Source: Vigna angularis
Lineage: Eukaryota > Streptophyta > Magnoliopsida > Fabales > Fabaceae
Reading direction: 5' to 3'
DNA: 64,000 nucleotides
NCBI RefSeq assembly: GCF_016808095.1
Contig: NC_068971.1
Location: 32,589,631-32,653,630 of the forward strand
Shown here: in pieces, positions 38,201 to 50,200 of the stretch
Numbering within the stretch: position 1 is the stretch's first letter
Layout: every line of letters starts with the position of its first letter
Notes under the pieces: generated by a model
Database searches by the model: none
What the model was told of the DNA's origin: nothing
What the model saw: the letters and a program-made list of their open reading frames with translations, nothing else
Position numbers and translations under genes: made by a program

Positions 38201-41200
38201 GGCGAGAGAAGGAAATCCTGGGGGAAGTGATGACAGAGGAAGAAACTCGCGGAACCTTCCCTACCCAGAATTTCTGAAGCGAAGAGAAGAAGGGAGGTTT
38301 TACAGATGTGGGGGACCTTTCAGGCCAGGGCACCAATGCCCTGAGAAGAGTTTACGAATAGTGTTATTGGCTGAGGATGAAGAGGAGGACGTAGAAGAGG
38401 AGGTGGTAGAAGTGGAGCTGAAATGGATGGAGCTCTCGGCCTTCTCGGCTGGCGGAATAGGATAGTTTTGCATGAGCAGTTTCAGTTCAACCTTGGGGAC
38501 AAGGTAGATCTTCAAGGGGGAGTAATGTTAGGACTTAGAGAATATAGGAAAGGAGAAAAAGAATAGAGAAATAAGGAACTGCTGAGCGGTTAAGGGGGCG
38601 GGACAAATGTCTATATAAGAGGAGCTCTTTTATTGTTTTCTGTTAGATGTTAAGATGTGTGTTTCTGTTATTTGGGCTTAGTCTATTCTGTATTAAGGGC
38701 ATTGGCCCATATCTTACAATATAAATAAACTACCCTATGTGTAGTCTAAACACATAAGGGATATTTTCTCCCAATCTTCTTTATTTCTCATATTTTCAAT
38801 AGACAATTAGAAACTTGGCTTGTGCAAACCGGTCTGAGTACCTGGTGAAGGATGTTAAGCTTTTGATATCTCATTGTATTCTTGTTTCTTGATGTGAATA
38901 CCATACTATACGTTGATTCAATTGCTTGTGCTATTCTTTTGACTTGAGAGAGAGAGGAAGATAGTTAGGATTCATACCTTGTTTCCTAACATGGGCGGCC
39001 GAGGACCATATAGTAAAATACATCTAACAAAAATCATTCATCTTTGATTTTTAATTCACTATCAAGTCAAACTGTACCAAATAGTAGGTAATTTATGATT
39101 GATTCTTCCATAAAAAATTATAGAAACTTGTGCCATGACTGTGGTGCATTGCCTGTTGGAGGTTTGTCACTAGGTTCACCCTATGCGAACTTAGTCTTTG
39201 ATTTACCAAGGAAGCAAGTGCAGATGCAACCAACCTTTCTGCCTGAAAATTAAAAAGTTGTATGCATAAGTTTATGTTTATGATATCAATACTAAAGGAG
39301 AAAATTGTTAAAGTACACCTCTTCATATCCCAATGAGAGTCGCAGTGCATAATCAGAAGCAACATGCTGTCTTTCTGTGCCACTAACTGCATCATGGTGT
39401 TGGGCAATTGCTAAAGCATCAGCTAATGCATCAGTATTTGGCCCTGTTTCATCCCTCCCTTTAAAATATTCCAATTGTCGTGCTGCCTAAATGTCAATAA
39501 AAGAAGCCCAAACAAGAAAACTGAGCCTTTAGCTCACAAGCACTTAACAAATTACTTCATAAAGTAAAATAGGTCAAAAATTTTACCTGATAGTAAGAAC
39601 TCATCACTCTCACATAGAACTTCAAACCTGGCCTACTTGTAAAATATCCAGTCCAATAAGCATTTGGGTGATCTGCGTACCTAAAATGTTGTGTCTTGAA
39701 TTTAAAATTGGATCTTTAAACTATGTGGAAGCTTTAAAGTGAAGGAAGAGATGGGAAGGGAAGTAAATGAAGGTGGTAATCTTCCTATTTGTCAAGATCC
39801 AACTCTCACAAAAATTTATGTTAGTGTTAGAATGAAGTTGCACATATTTAATAGATCTTATCACATGTATATAATACTGATAAGCTGTTATTGAATACTA
39901 TTTCTTAGTTGATCAAGTCATTAATTTCTGGACAAATGTAGCTCAAATTCCAGTTTTGGAAAACTCTCAACTTATACCAAGTGATTTTGCTCAATTTAAC
40001 AAAATCATGGTATATTGTTCTTTTTTTAGGCATCCCCAACAGCACCAGAATAATAGACTTTTTCTTGTTGGTGGTCTTAAGATGGAAGAGCGTCTTCTAC
40101 ATTATCTTCTTGTGTGGCTTCTGTGTCCAAGACGATCCAATCATGTGCAATGCTCTGAAGTTGATCTCATGATCATGTATGGAATACTTCAAAGTATTCC
40201 TTTTAATTGGCCTCATCTCACACAGAGCATCATGTACAAGGCAAAGCGGTTGGATTCTGCTCCACTCCCTTATCCGCTTTTAGTCTCCCGCATCTGCGAA
40301 TACAAAGGTGTTGATGTCTCCAGTGAACGCGTTGAGCATTTCCTCCCAAATCACAAAATTGGAGATAACTCACTGAGACAAATGGGCTTCATCAAACAAA
40401 GCAATTTATATATTCATTCTGATGATGTTGGTGCTCAAGCAAATGAAGATGAAGATGAAGATGAAGAAGATACACAAATGTCTGACCCAACCAATGTTGC
40501 GGGACCATCTCATGTGCCAGAAGAATTTAGTCTGGAAAGTTTATCTAGACTAATGATCGAGATGGCAAGGTTGCAAAATGAGATGATGAACTTTCAAAAT
40601 GCTCGCCATGAAGAAATTTCTACTCATCTAAAGAACATTGATGAGAGGATCTCCGGTTTAGAAAAACACTTTCAGGATAGTAATGAGATTTAGGTTCTCT
40701 TGTCTTAAGCTGCTTTATGATTTAAAATTGTATGCTTTGAATATTGTGTCTTTGTTTAAATTAAATAAAATATTGTGTGTTTAAATGTTTGTTTAAATCT
40801 TTTGCATACATGCTTTTTATTAAGGGGGAGTATAATCTTAGGGGGAGATATATTAACACAACTTTTTAATTATGATAAAAAAGGGGGAGAAAATGTTTAA
40901 AGCTTATAATTTATTTGTGTTTATTCACTAATGTTCTTTTCTTCCTTAAGTTGTGTTTTTATCCAGATTATTACTAAAAGCTTTAAATCAAAGGAGTTTT
41001 TGATCATCATCAAAAAGGAGAGAATGTTAGCAAAATAATGAAGATGAAGTTTTGATGATGTCCAAATCAAGTCAAGAGAAATCAAGATTCAAGAAGATCA
41101 TTTGAAGACTTGTATTGTTATAGAAAGCTTTTGTAATAATTGTAATTAAATGTTTAAGACTTAGGATCTTAGTGGTTTTGATACCATGTACTTTCATATT

Positions 41201-44200
41201 TCAAAATTGATGTTCAGAGTCAAAAACGCACTGTATTAATCGATTAAACATAGTGTTAATCGATTAATCCTGATAAGAGCTGAAAACTTAAACTGCCTCC
41301 GTAATAATCGATTAAAATACTTTTTAATCGATTAGCTAATCGATTAACAAGTGGATTAATCGATTAAAGGTGACCGTTGGAGTTTTCTAGCCGTTAAAGT
41401 AGCCGTTGTACTCATTTTAATTGATTAGCAAGTATATTAATCGATTAAAAGCGTTAAATGGCTGAAAACGAAGAATGGAAGAGTCTTTGCTTGAGGCTAT
41501 AAATAGGCTCTCATTTTCCTTCAAAAATAACTCTTCCCTTATGCTCTAGAACTCAAAAACTCTTGAGAATAGTGTGATCTTGTTTAGCTAAAGAAACTCT
41601 TGTTTGTGGAGCTGTTGAAGTGCTACTGCGGTGACAAAGGAATAGCTAGTTCATCCTTGGTGCGTCTGACGAAGTGTTCAGAGGAGAAAATCATCCTTCG
41701 TGAAGTATTCGAAGGAAGTGTTTCATCCTTTGTGAAGACTCAAAGGAGGTGCAGGTTCATCTCTTGTGGTATCAAGAGAGGTGTTTTCTAAACTTTTACA
41801 AATTGTTTCTTTGTGATTGTAATTTGTAATTGTTTTGTGAGTAGTGAACTATTTATCTTGTTTTGAGATAAGCGACTGGATGTAGGATTGGTAAGATCCG
41901 AACCAGGATAAAATCATTTATACAAATTTCTCTCAACCTTACTCTTTTTATTTATCATTATTAATTGCTTATTAAGTTAAATTGAGTAGACATTTTAAAA
42001 GGCACACGTTCTTATTAAAAACCAATTCACCCCCCACTCTTGGTTTGTTATCCCACGCTAACCATTCTGCTGCAGCCGCTCTGACATAGATTGTTAAAAA
42101 TATAGGTAAAGAGAATGTAATAGAGATGAATGAAAATAATAAAAGTTATTCTCTTTCTCAAGATGGTATCAAAACTCTCGATCTTGGGAGCTCCGTTTCC
42201 GCTGCAACAGTAGTCACCGTCGTTGTTGTCCGGCCAATGCAGCTGCCATGGTAGCCGATTGGGGTCGTTGATATGGCAGAAATGTGCATCTAACTCTGGC
42301 GAATACACACCGAAAATCGCTCCAGGAAAGAAGCCGCCATATGCCACCACCGTCACGAGTGCATGTAGCCCATTCGCCTAGCTCCAGCCAGACCCACTCG
42401 TTGATGCCGTCACAGAAAAGGTCGTCGAAGCCTCTTGAGTCCATTCCACGGGTAGCCCATGTGCCTACCTTCATCGAGATCCACTCGTCGCTGCCGTCAC
42501 AAAAATGGTCGTCGAAGCCTCTTGAGTTCGTTCAACGGGTCGGTGAGGTCCCATTTGGCCCAAATTTGAGTAGATCTGGTTTTTTACGTTCGACTCTTTT
42601 TTTTCGGTGTAGCCCACCCGTCATCTCGGATAGAGTCAACGGAGATTCTGATTGTGTTCCAAGTCATGTTTGAAGTAAAAATTATTCCTTTGGGTCCTAA
42701 TGATCTTCCAAATGTGGTGGGTGCCTATCGGTTGGATCGTCAGAATTTCTTACAATGGAGCCAGTACATTCGAAAGATTCTCAAGGGACATTCAAGACTA
42801 GATCACAAAGATGGAGGAGGGCCAAGACTAGACGACACTCATTTTCCAATTTGGGACAATGAAGATTCACTAATTATGACTTGGATGTGGCATTCCATGA
42901 TTCCTGAAATAAGTCGAAATTATATGTTTCATTCTTTTGCCAAAGAGATATGAGATGATTTACAGAGTACTTTTCATTGAAAAAGGATTTTGCTACATGT
43001 TATGACATTGAAAAAGGATTTTGCTACATGTTATGACATTTAAAGTAGGATATTTAATACAAAACAGAGCTCCCTTTCCATATCAGAATATCATGGATTC
43101 AATTAGATCAGTACCAAACAATAAAGATGTGTAAAACATATGCAGCCACACATGCTAAAGTCGTGGAAAGAGGAAGAATCTTTAAATTTCTCCATGGCCC
43201 GAATCATGAGTGCGACCTAATCCGAGTATAAATTTTAGGAAGAGAAAAATTACCATTCCTATCAAAAGTATTTCTCATGGTAAGAGGGGAAGAATCTTCA
43301 CTGATTCGTCAATCTGCTAGATTTTGGCATCTCTATCTCTATCTTATTTTCACGTTCTTGTCCGATTTTCTTTGTTTATGCTATGAGAGGAATCAAATTC
43401 AGAAACAAGCGTACTCGTTCTTAGATAGGATCATTTCATCTAGGCAGCAATCAACTGTGAAAAAGTCGCCTCCTTCTCCTCTTTCAGGATCTGTGCTTGT
43501 TGCCTTGATTGGAGAACCTTGGTTTTTTAGTGTTTTTCTCTCTCCATGGCTTCTTCCACTGCCTCCTCTGATAACGCAGGCCTAACTCAAATTTCTTCTC
43601 TTGGACCTTGGGTTCTTGACTTAGGTGCCAAAGATCACATTATTGGTAAGAAATCTTTGTTTTGTTCTTTATCCTCTCCGGATACTTTACCTACGGTTAC
43701 AATGATTGATGGGTCTTGGGTCTCATCTGATGGTCTTGTCTCATGGTGTGGGTACGGTTAATCTTTTTCTAGCTTTAACCATTGATAATGTTCTTTATGT
43801 CCTTGAGTTCCCCTTTAACTTATGATCTATTAGTCGTCCAACTCGTTCTCTTGATGGTGTAATTTCTTTTACCACAAGTTCTATTTGTTTACAAGAGCAA
43901 AGTTTGGGAAAGATAATTGGCACCAGATGTGAGTATCATGGCCTTTATCATCTCTACCCTTCAACACATGTTGGCACACTTATGGAGTTTCCATCTCTTC
44001 AAACTCAATTAGGTTATCATAGTCTTGCCAAATTGCTGCAACTTGTTCCTAGTTTGTCCAATTTATCTAATTTGTTGTGTGAGTGATGTCACTTAAGGAA
44101 ACATAGTCGTAATTCCTATCCTTGTAGTGTCTCACAACGTGCTTCGTCACCTTTTGTGTTAGTTCACTATAACATTTAGGGACCTAAACGTGTCAAGTGT

Positions 44201-47200
44201 AATTTAGGTTTCTAGTATTTTGTTACTTTTATTGATGATTATTCTAAATGAACTTGGTTGTTTTTAATGAAAAATCGTTGAGTTATTTTCTATATTTCAA
44301 TCCTTTTATAATGAAATTAAAACTTAGTTTGGGATTTTTATTCGAACTTTGCAAAGAAATAATGGCTGCAAATACATTTTCCATTCTTTTAAACATTTTA
44401 TGGCTTCTCATAACATTCTTCATGAAATTTCATGTTCTTATACACCTGCACAAAATGGGGTGGCTAAACGCAAGAATAGACATCTTGTGGAACCAACTCG
44501 CACACTTTTAATTTATGGTGAGGTTCCTCAACATTTTTCGGGTGCTGCTATTCTTATTGCATGTTATCTTATTAACTTCATGTCATCTTTGATTATAAAT
44601 AACAAAATTTCTCATTCTATTTTATTTCCTCATGCACCTCTATATCCTTTACCTACTAAAGTTTTTGGATCTACATGTTTTGTTCATAATCTTAGTTTTG
44701 GTCTTGATAAGTTATCTTGAAGATCATTGGATTGCAGTCATCTTTATATTAAAGTACATTAAAGGATTTCCTAGAAAAAGTTTGTTATATGGTTCCAATA
44801 ACCATACAAAAGTTGATTGGGCAGGATCTCCTTCAGATAGAAGATTTACCTCCGGGTATTGTGTCTCCATTGGTAGTAACTTGATTTCTTAGAGGAGCAA
44901 GAAACAAAGGTTTGTGACAACATCTAGTGCAAAAGCAAAATATAGAGCTATGGTCTCAGCCACTTATGAACTTGTTTGGCTTACGCAATTTCTTAGAGAG
45001 TTACAATTTGGAAATGTCACTCAAATAACATTTATATGTGACAATCAGACAACTCTTCATATCAATTATATTCCTGTCTTTCATGAAAGAACCAAACACA
45101 TTGAGATTGATTATCATTTCATTCAAAAAAAGATTGTATATGTAGACATCAAGACTTGAAATTATCAGTTAATAGATATTTTCACTAAATTTTTTAGGGG
45201 ACCGAGAATTGATTATATTTGCAATACGATTTGTATACATTAGCTTGAGGGGAAGTGTTAGATATATTTCGTTTTATGTTAATTAAGGAAACGTAGACTT
45301 TTGATATTGTTTGATATATTGTTGATATTGTTTTTAACAATATCTTCTATTTACCATATTTGTCTGGTTATAATATATACTTGTATCATTCTTCATTAGA
45401 AATATATTATCGTATGTGTGTTTTGGATACAAGAGAGATTAATCCTATATTTAGTTTTACTATATTCAATAGAAAGAAGGTTTACTTTCTTCCTTTTGTT
45501 CATTAGGACTTAAAGTTAAAAGAATGGGAACTGACATTTATATCTGTTATTTAATTTAAAATAAGTTATTTACCTTTCTTTTCCCTCACTAAAAAGCTCC
45601 CAAACAGAAGGTTGTGTACTTTCCACCCCTTCCCTTCTCATTCCTTACCTCTAATTTCAAAGATAAATTTAGAACATAAGTATCATAAACTCACGGGAAG
45701 AAATCACCAACTTTAAGGGGCCAATATTCATTAGCTGCATATTTTGCATCAGTGTAGATAGATGGTGTTGAATATAATGCATTGACACGTCCATCCTGAG
45801 AGAATGTAACATGATGTGCAAGTATAAGTTGTAATTCCAAGGCGCAAAAATCAGTAAGTCTCATCAATGATATAAAACAATAACTCCAAAGAAACACTTT
45901 AGACAAAAACACAAGCTAGATTACCTGATTAACATAGTGAATGAACTTATCCATCTGCCTAAACCATGAATTAGCATATTGATAACGGAAGTCTGTACCC
46001 ATTGTCCACATAATGTGATTTGTTTTGGTCACATTAGCCTAGAAACAGGTAGAAAATTTATTTTGTATTTTCCATGATATACAAATACTCCATTTCAAAC
46101 AACACAAAACCAACTAAAATATATGAATAAAAATAAAAGGTTTACTCTCAGAAATATACTGATTTGTCAAGCTTTTCAAAGGCCGTGGTGTTATAGATTC
46201 TTGAAAAAAGATACCTTGCAAAATTGTATTAAGACTTTAACTTAAGGCTACAAATTTGCTTTGGTTACATCTAACAAAAGTACAAAAGATGGATGTTATA
46301 AAATTAAAATGGGTAAATGTTTAGGTTAAAGGAAAATTGTTACAATTAATAGAAGCCGGATTCTTTTTAGGTAATTCATATTCTTTATCATCCATGCCTT
46401 TCGTTGAGTGATGAGAAAATATGTTGAGTTACAAGGAGATATTGTAATTATTAAAAGTGTGCTACTCTAAGATACTAGAAATCATTGTAATCATTACTCT
46501 AGAGGGTAGAGGTCTCTGCATATATTGGACTGATTTACATTGAATCAATTCAATCAAAGTCTTTTTTCCCCTTATATAGCTAGCCCTTTTCAAGTTGGTA
46601 TAGATATCCCAATCTTAGGGGCTTTGCATCCGCATCTTACACATTGTCAGCTTAGCTACAACTCTTTTGTTTTAGCTCAAAATTTTGCTCATGACCTAAA
46701 TTGTTTTGTAACTTTCTTTTTCTCTCATTGTGTTTTTCAGGATATTGCTACGGGGAGGATGATTAGAATTGTTAAGGAACAAGGACAGTTATATTCCCTT
46801 ATAAAATTGAAAAGTGTTTGTACTTTAGTTAAGAACCTTTGAAAAATTCCTTGAATAATTGTGCACCTAACCTTGATGACCAACCTATTGCTTTGGGAAA
46901 ACGAACATGGTTGTTGAGATGTAATGTTATTTTATTATTATCTCTTTTTGTGTGTACTCAACTTTAGGGTTAGGATTTGAGGTAAATGCCTTACCTCTTT
47001 TTGTAACCTCTATATTTACATCAATAAAGTACAACAATGTGGGTTGAATACACCATTTTCCTCTATCTTATTTATTCAAGTTGTTATCACATAGGGTACA
47101 ATCATGCTCTATCTTCTCCTGCGTTATCACCACTATCAACATCATCGTTTACCATCGTCCAATGTTGTTCTATTGGAAGAAGTCAGGGTTAAGTACACCT

Positions 47201-50200
47201 CAGTGGACATGATGAAGCCAAGTTAACAATCGACCATCCAACATCATCAAGGATCAATCTACACACATCCGATTTTTGTGCATGTCCTCCACATGCCACC
47301 TTCCCATTGTCCAAACCACTTGGCAACATCTTTGTCTACTCTTTGGTCGTTTTTGTTGAGTTATGATAGGAACTCGGAAGGATTTGCCAGATTTTGAAAA
47401 TTCGTGGGAAGCTCTATCAACAATCAAGGAGCATTTTCCTGATTTGCACATTGAGGGCAAGGTGCGTCTTGTGGAGGGGAGTGTTGATAGGAACCCGGAA
47501 ATAGTTAGGCCCAAACACAAAAATATCTAAGGTAACAGAGAAGAAATGGCAAAGTAGGGGATCAAAATGACAGAAGAGAGAATGAGCAGAATCTTTCCAT
47601 GTAACAAACTGCTAAGCTGGCACAGTAGGAAAGCAGCAATGTTGTACGGCTATAAGGCGTGGGAAGATAGTGGGGGAGGGGGAGGCTGGAATTGGTTGGG
47701 AATTAGGAGACTAGGCACTCTCTAAGTGTCTAGTGATATTTTTTACTTGTTTTACTGGTCTATATTTTCTTCCCTAAGATAACATACTGATGCAATCTTG
47801 TTTTCTTTACTAATAAAGTGATTATTCAGCTATAGTATGCTTTCTTATTTATGGTATCTATCAAGTTATAAGGAGATATTGTAATTATTACATATGGTAT
47901 TGTAAGATACTAGTAATCATAATTATTATTCTAGAGGGTAGAGTTCCTTATATGTATCTTGTTGTATAAAATTATTTTGAATTAACTTTCCTATCATTGT
48001 AGCTAACCCTTTCAAGTCCTTCTTTAAGACGCATACTTTAGGTGTCAAAAAGATCATCTGGAAATTTTAAAATTACAAGTTCATAAAATACCTTTCCCAC
48101 CAACACATATTTTGGCCTTCAATGTGAAAGGTAACAAATCAAAATCTACTACATTCCTAGTTTACTAACTAGAATTTAACTTGCATTCTTACACCTCCAT
48201 TTAGCATTTGAGCTATCAATATAGAGATTTATATAAAAAAAAAAAAAAAAAAGCAAAAGAGGTTCAATTGTCAGCCAGATCTCACCTGAGCTAAGGCAGC
48301 ATATACAAAATCGTTGACCCTTTCTTGAACATTATAGTCAAATAGTAGAATGTCATCCTTCAAATGGTCAAATAGAGAATTAAACATATTCTTCAAGTAA
48401 GTTTTAAATAAATAAACGAAGACTACCTGAATAGGAGGGGAAACATCATTTATCTCAAATGTAAAACCATCAGGAGGATCATAATGCCTAGGAAATATCC
48501 CAGTAAATATCTGCAACGAAGTGTACCCATAGGGATGATTCCTCTGAAGTACTTATATGAAGGGAAAAAACTCTAACTTCTAAGGAGAAACATAATCATT
48601 AGGGAACTAACTTGTGAAGAAGAACCAAGAGACTTGCAACCTTGCCAAATAACCTCAAGAGTCTTCTCCTTCAATCGCTTGGCTCTATCTTGGTAATCAA
48701 TTCTAGCAAAAAAGAGAGAATCGAATCCTAGCTGCACCAAAGATACAATCACATAGGACTTGCAAATTCATAATGACATGCAACAACTTCAATATGATTG
48801 TGTGTGAATGACTTTAAACATAATAGTACAATTTTCAAGTGACCAGAAGTGAAATAAAGCATATTATGTTGGTAATTAGTACACATAATTGTCCAAATGG
48901 TTCAGTTATGATGAACATACCTCAGCACCAAGCAAGTAAGCCTGAACTGCAGAATGGCCAAATGGGTCAATCTGCCAACCAACTCTTGGAACCTTACCAA
49001 ATTCCTCTTTGATAAATTGATGCCCAAGCGTGGTCTGGTCAATTAGATCAATGTAATGCGGGGTGGCCTCATCATGCATACACATACCCCCATTTCTTCA
49101 AAAACAGAATCAGGAACCAAAACAAAAAATAGCACAAGAATAAGAAATTACTAATCAGATTCAAAAGTCACTGACATAATATATGCCAGTTATAAATTAG
49201 GCAAAAACACTCTCCCAAATTAGACATGAATTAGAAAAGAAGTAGCTATTAACTAGCTTCAGGAAGAATAACTTAGGGTAGACACATTACATGAATTCCA
49301 ACTGACCCGAGTTGACAAGCTCCTTGACCTTAATTTTCATTACTTTACTTTGCTGTCTCCACCATCTTTGGAAAAAAGCCTACCCATAAAAAAAATTAAA
49401 ACTCAATTAAACCCACTAATCACTTAGTTCTTGCCATTTAAAATCCATCATGTAAAAAAATAAAACATCACAAAAAGCACAGGAAGGTACTATTATTTAT
49501 TCCTGTACACAACTTCAAAACTCACTCACTCAGTTAAGCAATCTTAATACTTTCTCACTTCTTTCCTTTGTTGATGTATTTCACACATTATGCTTGCAAC
49601 TAATTAAAAGATTCTCTCAAACCATCGTATTTTTTTCTTTATATGTATAATTAATATTTTAATCACTTCTTATTAAAATAAATTTTAATACTTTTTTTAA
49701 AAAACTGTCTCTAGTTAAAAACATATTTAATCATTATGCAAAGTCCTCATCATTAACCCAAAATATAGTTTATATATTCATAGACATATACTCCTTTTAA
49801 TGCTTCATGAAAGAAAGAACTAATTACAATGCAGGAAAAAGATGCCCATGACATCAGCTAATAATCAATCCTGTAATTCTAAAGGAGGAGAACTTTGAAC
49901 AACAAATGGCATGGACGCTAAAAGCACCCTGATAAGGATGTAGTTGGACAAAAGTATTCGAGTTTCTTCATAATTAAAATTAGTTTACACATAAGCTAAT
50001 TTGTAAAATCTCTCTAATATAACTTCTTTAATTTTGGTTTTACTTGTAAATAAGCTAATTTTAACTTACAAAGCGCATTTTCACTTTTATCATCTAGAAT
50101 TACTCAGAAAGAAATTTGTCCAAACATGAGTCTCTTTGGACCAGCTCATATTAATTCGTAGAATTTCTCACATATAACTTCTCAAGTATTTATTTTTAAC

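Larger units (their letters stand above)
36837..38991 (+). mobile_element. Gag-only LTR element (TR-GAG type), TSD TGGGC, with nested solo LTR
   Basis: The 5' LTR is 36837-37145 (309 bp, TGTTAG to CTAACA). The 3' LTR is 38526-38991, which is also 309 bp once the nested 152-bp solo LTR and its 5-bp TSD are removed. TGGGC flanks both ends (36832-36836 and 38992-38996). A TATA-like TCTATATAAGAGGA lies in each LTR. Inside is one gag gene and no protease, RT or integrase. Just before the purine tract (AAGGGGGAGTAA) is a [14 protein letters not shown] tail typical of Gypsy pol C-termini, so the interior looks like gag fused to the last codons of pol by deletion. It sits in intron 12 of gene B, antisense. 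Confidence 0.9.

Noticed and set aside
39093..39242. Gene B exon 12 running on without a GT donor, suggesting a pseudogene
   Set aside because: A GC donor sits at exactly the position of the GT donor in gene A, and all 29 exons then join in frame.
41235..41450. CRISPR-like array from the regular ATCGAT spacing
   Set aside because: Units are 6-12 bp palindromes in a plant LTR, with no 25-40 bp repeats or unique spacers.
47254..47520. Minus-strand 88-aa open frame
   Set aside because: Shadow of the pol C-terminus of a Gypsy deletion derivative on the plus strand.
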